NCBI GenBank assembly: GCA_034190875.2
Contig: CM067344.1
Location: 69,365,527-69,429,526 of the forward strand
Length of the DNA: 64,000 nucleotides
Origin: Urechis unicinctus
Taxonomy: Eukaryota > Annelida > Polychaeta > Xenopneusta > Urechidae
Direction of reading: 5' to 3'
Shown here: positions 1 to 14,904 of the stretch, in pieces
How the letters are laid out: each line of letters begins with the position of its first letter
Numbering within the stretch: position 1 is the stretch's first letter
Position numbers and translations under genes: made by a program
The notes under the pieces: model-generated
The model's database searches: none
Seen by the model: only the letters and a program-made list of their open reading frames with translations
What the model was told of the DNA's origin: nothing

Positions 1-589
1 ACTGCCATATATCCTGGTCTTATCAATCACAGTTAGGTAAGGCTGAATATCCACGTGTGATATGCCGTGACAAGGTTAATCGTGAAAGCTCACAGGTCTT
101 ACTGTGATCAAATGCAGCAAATGGGTGGCGCAGATAAGTATTGTCAGGCGTCGTGGAACATTTATATTAATTGCCACTTTATGCTAGGTTACTGTTTCCA
201 TGGTCACTGTATCCAAGGTCACTGAATCCATGGTTGCTGTATCCAATTAAGATGTAGTCATGGTCACTGTAACCACGGACTTTGTTTCTGTCGTCATAAC
301 TCAAACATTTATCATTCGATGGTGGTATGACATTAATGTCAGTCATTAAGAGCGCATCATGAGATAACGTAAATCACATGGTAACACATGGCGTATAAAG
401 AGAGCACCTTGATCACAACCCATGCCGTATGGTAGATGTCATCAGCCAGATCATATTAACCCAACTCACGGCTTTATCAGTAGATCAATATGATATGGCT
501 GGCAACAAATCAAGGAACACATGTTATAGTAATGTACGACTGTTGACGTTGTGATTTACCTCCTCGAAATTGACTTCCTTTAGAAGGTC
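1..589. other. Spacer, no gene seen
   Basis: No coding pattern recognised. Positions 186-290 hold a loose repeat of a motif reading roughly ATGGTCACTGTATCCA. No RNA gene or mobile element was identified. Confidence 0.4.
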
Positions 590-903
590 CTACAGAGCAG
601 CGAACAGCAGCTGGAGCAATGGCGCGTTAGACGCGAGGGAAGCGTCCATGTATTCGTTGTCAGAACGAGTCCCCAGTCCGTGCTGCAACCAAGTGCACAT
701 ATCCAACATTCGAGCAGTGGCTTTTAGACCTAACATGGGCTTTTCCGACACGTATTGATGTGTAAGAATGAACGGATACAGGATGTAGGTTCTACATGCG
801 TGTCGTTGCACCGTCAGTTGGTATGGTCGGTGGATGTCACCGATGAAAAAACACATGAGGATTCCATTGCAGGTTCGGGTACCGTGTGCGTGCAATAATT
901 CAG
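590..903 (-). CDS. Possible 3'-terminal coding exon of an unknown protein
   Basis: On the minus strand an open frame of about 104 codons follows an acceptor-like site (ACTATAACAG, AG at 904-905) and ends with a stop at 590-592. The translation is varied, not repetitive, with well-mixed codons. It contains stretches such as GDIHRPYQL, YILYPFILTHQYVSEKP and GLKATARMLDMCTW. The first two bases complete a codon left by the candidate exon at 2615-2797, so the two could belong to one gene. I do not recognise the family, and the rest of the gene is not identified. It could also be a chance open frame. Confidence 0.33.
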
Positions 904-1559
904 CTGTTATAGTATTACTGGGAAGCCATTCCAAAATAGCGGTGCAGAATTTGTTCTCGCATTCCAGTCTTTGCAGCACCAATCGTGACACAATACATGA
1001 TGTTAATATAAAATATGCCATTGAGACTGACTTAAATAAAACATGCATAGAAAATAATATGTGATTCTAAACAAGTAAATATGGGGATTCGCTCAGAGAA
1101 ATGGTTTGAATCGTTTGATTCCATCACAACTTTAATTGCTTACCTACTAAGCTCTCTCTAACTTTTTGTATGTCATTCTCCCATAAATCAAGGGTTTCTG
1201 GACAAGAATCTAACATACAACGAAATACAATTGTCACTCCAGTGTTGGACAAAGATTACTCTAATTTAGTGGACGACAACATTTTGGTTACCTCAGTGGA
1301 ACATAACTATGCGGTTACTTCAATGGTGGGCAAAGATGCGATCACTTCAGAGGAGGAGAAAGATTAGCTTACTTCAGTGGAGGAAAAAGATTACGTTACC
1401 TCAGTGACGGACAAAAACTCATGTTGCATTGGCATTAAGCGGATACTGATTAATACATTCATGATAGCTAAGCAATACTTAGTCATCATGAATGTATAGT
1501 AATGGATAAGAGGAACATTATTCCAAGCAGGTTAGGCACCCTTATTAGTCTCTGGACGA

Positions 1560-2100
1560 CAGAGTCAGATACCCTGACCAGTCACTGAACGATTGAATGA
1601 GACAACTAGATTGGTCACTGAAAGATGGAGTGAGACACCCTGACTGGTCACTGAAAGATGGAGTGAGACAACCTGACTAGTCACTGAAAGACGGAGTGAG
1701 ACACCCTGACAGGTCACTGAAAGATGGAGTGAGGCACCTTGACTGGTCACTGAAAGATGGAGTGAGACACCCTGACTGGTCACTGAAAGATGGAGTGAGG
1801 CACCTTGACTGGTCACTGAAAGATGGAGTGAGACACCCTGACTAGTCACTGAAAGATGGAGTGAGACACCCTGACTGGTCACTGAAAGATGACGTGAGAA
1901 ACCTTGACTTGTCACTGGACAATAGAGTGAGACACCCTGACTGGTTACTGACAGATGGAATGAGACACCCTGACTGGTCACTGAAAGATGGAGTGAGACA
2001 CCCTGACTAGTCACTGAAAGATGGAGTTAGACACCCTGACTGGTCACTAGACGATTGAGTGAAACACCCCGATCGGTCACTGGACGACGGGGTCAGACAC
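1560..2100. repeat. 33-bp minisatellite
   Basis: About 16 tandem copies of a 33-bp unit reading roughly TGACTGGTCACTGAAAGATG then GAGTGAGACACCC. Because 33 is a multiple of three, the minus strand has a long open frame with an 11-residue period (TSQGVSLHLSV). This is most simply a by-product of the repeat. Confidence 0.9.
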
Positions 2101-2614
2101 ATGTCTGAAATGACGTAAATTGGCTAGGAACAGAATCCATGAGATTGACGTAAGGGTTAATGCTGGTCCCATACTTGAACTTGACTACGTCACTGGCTAC
2201 TATCTTATGATGGAAATGATATTCTAGTAGTAACAGTTGATGCAATATACGCACGAGTTTCTTCAAACAACCTAAGCGACTAGCTGACCAGTAGATTTAG
2301 TGTATTATACTTATCCTGTTGCCACCAGTCGACGTCAATGGTGCTGCCATCACCCTATCAACATGGCCGAGGCGGCTTTACCATCGCGTTCAGCAACTTA
2401 TATTTCTAATCCTGATACAAATACCGACATAAGGTTGTCGGCTACATCGTCATTCCCATGGTTATCGTAGTGCTGTGTATATATTGAAATTTACAGAATA
2501 ACCAGCATATCCACAAGGCAATGTGTAATGCAATGATAGTGCGATTCTTACCATTCATCAGGTGCAATTAATAATCTGGTGACTATGCAATACGGAGACC
2601 AATAAGATACATAC

Positions 2615-2797
2615 GCTGAGGCGCTACGGCAGCTTGCAAACACTTGGCACATCGCGCGCCGTTGTGACCGCGGTAAAATGGGGTGTGCCAGCAAGCCTCT
2701 ACAAACATAGCTGTGAGGTGATATTTGGTGATAGGTGCAAGGTAAATGGGGATGAGACTCGCACAAAGCAACATTGCTGCATCGTATGCAATGAAAC
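2615..2797 (-). CDS. Possible internal coding exon of an unknown, perhaps membrane, protein
   Basis: The minus strand reads an acceptor-like CTTTGGTCAG, then 183 open bases, then a strong donor (CAGC|GTATGT). The translation starts FIAYDAAMLLCASLIPIY, which is hydrophobic enough to be a membrane segment. It continues through a Cys- and His-rich stretch including FYRGHNGARCAKCLQ. The exon starts with two bases and ends with one, which fits in phase with the exon at 590-903. No family recognised. The support is only coding-like composition and splice phase. Confidence 0.33.
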
Positions 2798-5267
2798 CTG
2801 ACCAAAGGTTTTGTTGTATGACACCGTTACCACACAGACAAACCATCATGACACAGATATTGTGCTACACAGCGTTGAAGAAACACAGCAAAATATCCGC
2901 TCTTAATATAATGAAAACCTATCTAGGATTCCAATAGCCCATTTGCCTGCTATTACTCACTTAGCTAATATTTAGCACACAAATAATTCATGATTCCTGG
3001 GCCATATGTCCGTCTGGACCAGGTGACCTGTTTGCGTGTTGTCATATTCCATCCCAATGTTACAGCAGTCTACCAACACCCAAAAAACGTTGTTAATAAT
3101 TTCTTATTCGCGCAGTAAATACAAGCAACCTTGTTATGAGGAGTGATGAGATCACAAACAAAGGATCCAATCGCTGTTCACCGGCGCCATGACAGGCCTT
3201 ATCAACAAATCTGCGCTCATGCAGTGATGACGCTTTTGACAACAAATAATTAATAGAAAGCGTTATGCCAATTTAGCCCATTAAGATAATATGTCTATTT
3301 ATACGATTTCGCCCGTGGGCAAAACAAAGAGACAGTTGTGTTTAAACAAGGTCATATATTGTCGGTAATAGAAACGGGTGATTTTTACACCCATGCTGGC
3401 AAGCCTATGCTATAAGCTGGCACGCAGGACATACGATATATAGTTAGAGACATTTCCTTCCGAAAGTTGTTAACATACTCAGTCTTATAACCTATTTACA
3501 GGACGACAATGAAAGCACACTCGTTACAGTAGCATAATACTGCTTTGCAGTTGATCATTTTGCAAGAAAATTATATCGATTTAAGTAATAGAACCATACC
3601 AGAGGTGAATCCGTCTGTGATGGTGCAAATCAGGGGACAATATGAAATGCACAGAGTTGATTCCGATCTTTGATGTTTGAAAGAAGGAAGCATTGAATTA
3701 ATGGACTGGAAATGCAACGCTGCGAGTGCCATGGGAGGTCAAATAACGGCCACGAATGACGTCAATGTTAATAGAGAGGCTTCCCGCCACGCCTATTGCT
3801 CTCGCCTAGTTTCCGTTAATTAACCAGATTTAATCTCGTTGTGAGGCACAGGGAGAATAAAGGCTACTTGTGTTATTGCAAGAAGCCTTGTCGAGTAATA
3901 GCAAAGGGGTTCACATGAACTAGTCTTGTAGTTAGTCGGGTTGTGCTTGTAGTGAGATTTGGTTTCATATTTGAGCGCATGAGAAATACAAAAATTTAGT
4001 TGTGAAAATAGTGTATTAAGGCGGCTAGGCGGACCGGAAATGTAGTTGAGCGAAGTAGATAAACTGAGCGGCAGGAAGGATGTTTGAATAACAACGTAAG
4101 GCTGTTGTTGCAGGTATATAGGTAAAAAGATAGAGTACACATAATACGCAGATAGTTAATTAAGTGAGCGTGCAAATGGTTAGCTAGGGTAGAATAGCAG
4201 GTCAGTCGGTTAGCCAGGTAAGGCTGATTTTGCTGTTAGATAACATATGCAATGACTTGGTATAATTGAAGGGTGGTAAGCATGGGTAGCTACTATTGTT
4301 ACATGGATAGAGTCGTTGGAAAGTAGGGTTGTTTAGTGGGGTAGTACGGCTAGTAGGCTACGTATGCAGGTAAGGAAGTAAAGTTTGGATGGCTGGTGGG
4401 TTTTTGTGTGTAGAATTTTTAGGTTAAGGTAGGCAGTGAGGGTAGTGAGATAGTGCAATCAGCTAGAATAGCTAGGAAGGGTAGTGTGGATTGATAAGCT
4501 AGTAGTGTGTTTGGGTTGACAGACAAGTAGGTTGATTAGAAATACAGGTGGTAGAATATATTAGACAGATACGGTAGTTTAGAAGGGTATACAGCAGAGG
4601 TATGTTAGTAAGGTATGCAGGTAGAGTAGATAACTGTGGCAGTAAGATTTAATCAGGTAGTGTAGTTAAGTAAGGTAGCTAAGTAAGGCAGGCAGGTGGG
4701 GCTGTTAGCTATGATAGTTAAGTAAGTAGGTGGTTTATTAGGTTTGGTAGTGTATTTATGTTAGTTTGAGAGCTTGGGAAGCTGGGCAGGAAGGGTAGTG
4801 AAGTTAGGTATGCAGGTATGTTAGTTTAGTTGGTTCTGCATTGTTGGTGATAAACTGCATTACCAGCATGATGATTAGAGGAATCGTAAAATAGCGTCAA
4901 TAGGTGCGTTATGATGTTAAGATAGAAACAACTGAATGGTGTTTTGATATGTGAATTTATTTATTTGTCTGGGTAGGTATATTCACATGGCATTGTTGGT
5001 AATAAACTATATAAGCAGCATGATGATTTTAGGAATCATAGAACAGTGTCAACTGGTACGTTATGATATTAAGGTAGAGCCAACTGAATGGTGAATTGAT
5101 ATGTTAGTTTATTTACCATAATGTTAGGCCTCATTATCTGCGTCATCACTTATCATTTGTGAATAATAATCAGCTTTCTGTCGATCGTATGTTCTCGGAA
5201 ATAACTAATTATGGTAGAGCACAGGCTCCATGAAATAAGACCCCATTTTAAGAGCAGAAACCTAAAG
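2798..5267. other. Spacer with C-poor tract and a tandem duplication
   Basis: No gene recognised. Positions about 4140-4830 are strikingly poor in C on the plus strand and rich in GTAGG/TAGT steps. Positions about 4838-4965 and 4990-5112 are diverged tandem copies of a 125-150 bp segment; both carry GCATTGTTGGT, CAGCATGATGATT and CAACTGAATGGTG. Confidence 0.5.
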
Positions 5268-5710
5268 GTGTTCTGCTACCACCGAGCCCCGAGCGCTGCA
5301 TGATGCATCTACCACCGAGCCCCAAGCGCTGCATGATGCATCTACTACCACCGAGCCCTGCATGATGCATCTACCACCTACTACCGAGCCCCAAGCGCTG
5401 CATGATGCATCTACTACCGAGCCCCGAGCGCTGCATGATGCATCTACCACCGAGCCCCAAGCGCTGCATGATGCATCTACTACCGATCCCCGAGCGCTGC
5501 ATGATGCATCTACCACCGAGCCCCAAGCGCTGCATGATGCATCTACTACCGATCCCCGAGCCTGCATGATGCATCTACCACCGATCCCCGAGCGCTGCAT
5601 GACGCATCTACCACCGAGCGCTGCATGATGCATCTACCACCGATCCCCGAACGCGGTATGATGCATCTACCACCGATCCCCGAACGCGGCATGATGCATC
5701 TACTGAGTCC
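5268..5710. repeat. 33-bp minisatellite directly 3' of the GPCR gene
   Basis: About 13 copies of a unit of about 33 bp built from CTACCACCGAGCCCC and GAGCGCTGCATGATGCAT, some shortened. It starts immediately beyond the GPCR stop codon on the minus strand, so it probably lies in that gene's 3' untranslated region. Each unit holds the palindromes ATGCAT and usually AGCGCT. Open frames on both strands follow from the 33-bp period. Confidence 0.88.
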
Positions 5711-5713
5711 TTG

Positions 5714-9085
<3,372 letters not shown>

Positions 9086-9409
9086 GTGCGGTTGCGATAG
9101 GGTCCTTTTGGTCGAAAAGAATACGGTCTATGTAGTGACGAGATCTTTCGCCCTTCTCCTCCTTCATCAGGACTACCCTGCCTGTATAAAATGATAAACA
9201 CTTACGTGATCGGTTGAATGTATGGTGGACGACGCTTATTGTGCAGATGATGCATGTTACCCGCCACGACATATCATAGCTTCGCTAAGGGTATACCCGA
9301 CATAAAGCGACCACATGGCATCTCATTCACATTGCTACCAACTCCCCTCCCCAAGCAAGGTAGTCATAAATACATATATAAACACATACATACACATTTA
9401 AGTACATAC

Positions 9410-9804
9410 ACACATACATACATGCATAAATACATAGATACATACATACATACATACATACATACATACATACATACATACATACATACATACATACATA
9501 CATACATACATACATACATACATACATACATACATACATACATACATACATACATACATACATACATACATACATACATACATACATACATACATACATA
9601 CATACATACATACATACATACATACATACATACATACATACATACATACATACATACATACATACATACATACATACATTCATACATACATACATACATA
9701 CATACATACATACATACATACATACATACATACATACATACATACATACATACATACATACATACATACATACATACATACATACATACATACATACATA
9801 CATA
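9410..9804. repeat. (TACA)n microsatellite
   Basis: Nearly perfect CATA/TACA tetranucleotide array of almost 400 bp with one visible substitution (TACATTCATAC, about 9678). Long open frames in several phases follow from the 12-bp coding period. Confidence 0.97.
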
Positions 9805-10045
9805 AATATAAAACCTGTGCTAGATGTACAGTGCATTGCTAATGGACGTTACCAAAGCCAACGCGGAGCAGTCGCTAAAGAATGTGACCTACGCTAGAGC
9901 TGCAAGCGTGTTAATTAACCTCCTCCGTCGACAGGCGTCATCGAGTGATTCAATCAAATGCTTACATCCATCATCAAACTAAGAAACTTTGTCACAGACG
10001 AATTCAAAGGGGTGGGCGACGTAGCCCCCGCCCCCACTTGCAGAA

Positions 10046-10475
10046 TTAATACCAGTCTTTATGTCGTCTCCTACCAGTCTTTATGTCGTCTCTAACCTGT
10101 CTTTGTGTCATCTCTTACTAGTCTTTATGTCGTCTCTTACCTGTCTTTGTGTAGTCTCTTTGCAGTCTTTGTGTCGTCTCTTACCTGTCTCTGTGGCGTC
10201 TCTTACCTGTCTTTGTGTCGTCTCTTTCCTGTCTTTGTGTTGTCTTTTATATGCCTTTGTGTCGTCTTTTACCTGTCTTTATGTCGTCGCTTACCAGTCT
10301 TTATGTCGTCTCTTACCTGTCTTTGTGTCATCTCTTACCTGTCTTGGTGTCGTCTCTTACCTGTCTTTATATCGTCTCTTACCTGTCCTTGTGTCGTCTT
10401 TTACCTGTCTTTGTGTCGTCAGTTACCAGTCTTTGTGTCGTCTCTTTCCAGTTTTTGTGTCTTGTCTTACGGAGC
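10046..10475. repeat. 22-bp minisatellite
   Basis: About 19 copies of a unit reading TCTTACCTGTCTTTGTGTCG plus TC. It is pyrimidine-rich on the plus strand and upstream of the GPCR gene. Confidence 0.9.
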
Positions 10476-10479
10476 GCTT

Positions 10480-12208
10480 TGTAATTTGCGTCATTTATAA
10501 TACGCCTAAAACAATTATACCCAAAACGGACCATTGACAAAGCTTGTCACATACAGCCAGATATCAAACGATCTCAGCAATTCGAAGTGACAAATGGACT
10601 TAGGCTGTCAAATAGAACCCCAGAATACAGAAATGCCAGAAGCAAACATAATGATGCAGTCATAATGTAATCTGTACAAAGCAGGATCAATTCATCAGAG
10701 AGACCATTATTCCCTTTATGCAAAAGAATGAAAAGCAACTACGAAAACTAGGCGTTTGATTAACTTTCAGTTCTATGAATGTAACGCCAAATTTAAATGC
10801 AATTCGTGTAAAAATAAAAACAATTTGCATTGTTAGTTCAAATTTATTTCACGAGCAGAGAATTTGTTTCCCGATCAGTGACATTGAGTCAAGCTTTCTC
10901 ATTAAGATTGCATAATCAATTACATGGGGTATTGTTGCTGCACTATGTTATGACTACAGAACCAATAAAAAACGATGTAATACAACTAAATTTGTAAATT
11001 AGAAAGTTCCAACTGATAATGTAAATAGTGTTTTTGTGGTGGTACACATATCCATCATATTTGACTCTCTCAATCTACTATTAGCAAACTTATACAATAC
11101 TGATTATACTATGTAACACACTCCGTTTTGTGCAGGTTTTTCGTCCAGCATGTAAACGTAAACCAGATTTTGGACCTCATGCAAGTGCATATGAAGCTGT
11201 GTTTATGAACAGTGATTTCCGACTTTCTCGGTAGCAAACCAGTGCCTGGTTTTTATGAGCTGTGACGGTGTGTTGACGTGTACGGCAGACACGAGGAATC
11301 GTTGGGGGCGTGTGTGCAGTGAACATCCTGGATTGCTATATATAAACATATAAATCAAGGGTTTAAGAGCAAATTCGTTTTATATCAACGTTCCATTCAT
11401 TGTTTTTCACAGTGACCATTGTTTCAGCAGCTCTACGTAAGAAGATGGTTACTCACATGCATCTTGCTTCGTATGTGTACTGGACCCGGGACGATTTTGA
11501 ACCGGCCCATCCGAGATGAACAACTTTGTGGCCAGATATCTTGCTTCTTATCTTCAGCTCCAGACATCTGCAACCAAGATACCTGATTACAATATTTCAA
11601 CTTTATTAATGGATGAATTGAATGGACATATTGATAACACGAAGGCAGCCTACGTTGGACATTTCCCCCCGCCTAGCATGGTACCTGAGCATGACTCTGT
11701 GGAGATGAAAACAAACTATTGTTCTCTACTTGCTGATGTCAAACTATCGAAAGCTTGAATAATAATTCTGTTCGTCATTAAAACGGTACGTTTTGTGAAT
11801 ACATCACCGTACGTCTTTTTGGTCTACTGCAAGTTTTGTAGTAGGCAGTCTCACATTCTCCAGCGCCTGCTGTAATGACAAACGAAAAGTGACGCAACTT
11901 TGATTTTAAGCCACATCTATGAGAACCATAGCGACGGTTTATCGAATTGGAAAATGGAAATATAACCACGTTTATCACAATAGCTCCTCAGATCCATTTC
12001 CAAACTCGAAAAAAACGACAATGTGCATCAAATGACAACTGCATTCCATCTTTCGCTATGATACTAATTATGATAACAAAGAAAAGTGTCTTACAGCAAA
12101 CATCATGTGATACCTCTTCCAATTCACAAGCTACACAAACACAGATGGTGACAGCAGGCGTTAATGACATGTCTATTGTTTTCTGTGTGTAAATGTCAGA
12201 TCTTATTT
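10480..12208. other. Gene-free stretch
   Basis: AT-rich sequence without a recognised gene. A plus-strand open frame at 11516-11758 (80 codons) has no recognised similarity and no clear splice context, so it is not annotated. Confidence 0.4.
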
Positions 12209-12430
12209 TCATAGCGCTATCAATTGTTCTACAAAACGATGAACGAACTCACTCGGTCCGTCCTGGAAAACGCCACCAAAAAATTCTGCCTCTATTTCAT
12301 CTTCGCTCATTCTGTCAATGAATCCATTGCAAGTGCTTATGTTGCCCCAGAAAGAAGTAATTTGTGGTGTGAAATCTGCGGACACCACAGTCAGCATCAC
12401 AGCGCCAGTGAGGAGCTTGAAGACTAACAT
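12209..12430 (-). CDS. Small ORF with possible signal peptide, 73 aa
   Basis: The ATG-started minus-strand frame begins MLVFKLLTGAVMLTVVSA, which looks like a secretory signal peptide with a cleavage site after VVSA. About 55 residues follow, with one Cys and an acidic run (SEDEIEAEFF), ending in a stop. Codon composition looks coding-like. It may be a small secreted protein or the first exon of a longer gene; downstream on the minus strand, at about 12076-12092 and 11778-11866, are short stretches with acceptor-like sites. No family recognised. A chance open frame is possible. Confidence 0.3.
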   Translation of the reverse strand: MLVFKLLTGAVMLTVVSADFTPQITSFWGNISTCNGFIDRMSEDEIEAEFFGGVFQDGPSEFVHRFVEQLIAL

Positions 12431-14904
12431 GTTGCCGTGACGGTATCACTGCTCTGGTTTGATGATAACTAAAACACACGATTATAAGCCAACTTAAAAC
12501 TACGAACCGCAGAAAGAAGAAGAGCAGTTTATGACCGCACTCTCAGGAGTGCTGCTGACGAATTCAATTTCATTTTCTCCATGCTATTGTTTGACTTAAG
12601 TTGGTTCACCGCCTCCCTGTGCCGCCGTGAACATTGAATTTACTTCTGGGTTCTAAGTTTAAGCTGCCAACTGAACCGAAAACATCTCGATCGAGGTCCG
12701 TCCTTCGTTTCCAGTAGGGCAAACTTAGTTTGATGTATGCATACATTAACGGTTAACATTCCTGTCGCAATTAATTTATTGCAGCTACGTGTAGACGTGT
12801 AGACCCGTGAAGCCACCGCGCAGTCGATCTGTGACTCTTGTCTTGGTATAGCGGAATAAGGGCGTTGTGTGGGATCAAAGAACTCTCACCCACAGCAACA
12901 CACACTACCTCCTAGCACGGCCGCTAATCACGTGCAATTGAGGTATCTATTTACTGATCAATGGGGTGAGGAAAAGGTGGAAAGGGAAAGCAGCTTTCTT
13001 CGGGACCGGCCCATATTGCGGTCGTTTAAGTTCCGATCCGATTGCGATCAACATATTTATAACTTCATCGCTAAAATGATAGTTAACAATTCTACCTCGA
13101 CTTTATGATTCTATCGCGGCTATGGCAAAAATAATTCTGACGGGATTAATAGAAATTATCATTTGATCGCGATGTACATTAACGTGAACACGATCTAAAT
13201 TAATGTGATTAATGTGAGTAAAATGATTCCGATCGCCTACATTAGGATTCGGTCGAGTTAATTGAGATTCGATAGCAATCAATATAATTCATAAATCCTT
13301 TCGTTTTTATCATTAAGATTTCATCGCGGTCATTATAATTCATGCAACCTCTAAACTTACGTTTCCGTTCACAATACTGCCGGGAACATCTATTGCACAA
13401 ACGAGCTTATAGAACACCTGAAGAACTTTGTCTTCCATCTTGGGGGGAGGGGATTTGAGTTATTTTGAAGGTATTGACAGTGACTTAATTACCACCTGTC
13501 CAAGACTATTGTACTTACGGCTATAAAGGTAATTGAGTTTCAAAAGATCACAAGCCACGAGGAATATTTTATGAAATGCTTTTATATCCAATCTAAAATA
13601 ATTACAACACAACCTCAGTCACAGTTCAGAATGTAATTGGTTTTCGCTTATCCCCTCAAGATAGAAAGTTTGTCTTACCACTACCACAAACGGCACGCTA
13701 TTTATACATAAAATACACCAGTTGCTAAAAAATATTTCAAAGACACTAACTAATGGCAACAGCTAAATACAAATACAATGAGATATATAAATTCCACCCC
13801 TTCAATCTTTACTCTGTAAAGCATATTCAGCGTTTATCAAGGATCGCCTACCTTGAAGCAGTTGATGCAGACGCGCCTTGTTCCGACCTTGCTGTTTCGC
13901 TAACTGACCTTTCCTAACAGGAAGGTTATCGCTATGTGGAGGAAATATTTGTCTCACTCCAGTGCACGAGGTTTGGGGTAGCGTTTACTGCCGTGACATT
14001 GTTAAGGCAGGGGCGGTAACTCTCTCGGCCCAGGCCCTTAAGTAAAAAAGTAATCTACGGGTAGATCGCAATCTCATTCTTTAAGCACTTTCCAGCTGCT
14101 TCGTAGCACAATGGTTTATATGATCATTCATGATAAGGGGTGACTCCCTATCCTATTCGCTAAGCACTAAATGACGGGTGGATCGCAATCTCATTCTTTT
14201 AGCACTTAGCTGCAAACTTATGATACGATCACTTGCAAACACATAAGGGAAGTTATTTTTTCATTCGATGTAATCATCAAATATGGACCATAGATAATAT
14301 TGATTTGTCGGTGGTTGGACTTATTACAGATAGTTTCTCCACATGTATGTGAATTTTTATTGTTTGCAGAATCCTTTACACTAAAGCGTCAACAAAAACT
14401 TCCTTTATAACACAAGCATAGCATCCGTTTTGGTGGAGATAACTATTACTCGCCGTTAAAGCAGGAGGTCGAAATACGCTTTCTTGGTGTAGGGCCCCTC
14501 AACTGCTCTCGGGCAGCATCTAGGCGCCGCCAGCCAAGCGGCCGCTTGATTGACGTCGCAATATAAACAATCAATACAAGCTTAGTTAAAGTTAAAGAAT
14601 TGAGAACGAAAAGAACTTTAATACAAAGGATAATTATTCCTTTACTTCCATGGTCATTTGTACACAGAGAGTTGTCTATTTAGAGGTGCGATATCAAAAT
14701 ACAAATAATGAAGGCATCCTGGAACATGTATCCTTCTCCATTTGTCGTCCCTTAAGGGTAATAAGCGTCATCAACTGAAGGTCGTATTATATACACACGA
14801 GATGAATATGGGAATAGTTCTGATATAAAAAGACCCAATATTACAAGTTTAATGTAATAGATACAGGTAGTTCAACGTTTAGGCCGCTCGTTATAGTCAG
14901 CTTT
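12431..14904. other. Gene-free stretch with a short duplication
   Basis: No gene recognised. A segment at about 14054-14090 (ACGGGTAGATCGCAATCTCA then TTCTTTAAGCACTT) recurs at 14172-14210 with few changes, giving a direct repeat about 118 bp apart. The region also contains the 3' flank of the neprilysin-like copy 1 gene. A TTTTATT at about 14357 would read as a poly(A) signal on the minus strand. Confidence 0.45.

Noticed and set aside
1565..2014. 149-codon repetitive ORF (TSQGVSLHLSV)
   Set aside because: Unit length divisible by three explains the open frame; no signal peptide or flanking exons.
9254..9836. Long ORFs on both strands (YIHT / MYVC repeats)
   Set aside because: Pure (TACA)n array; the frames stay open only because of the 12-bp coding period.
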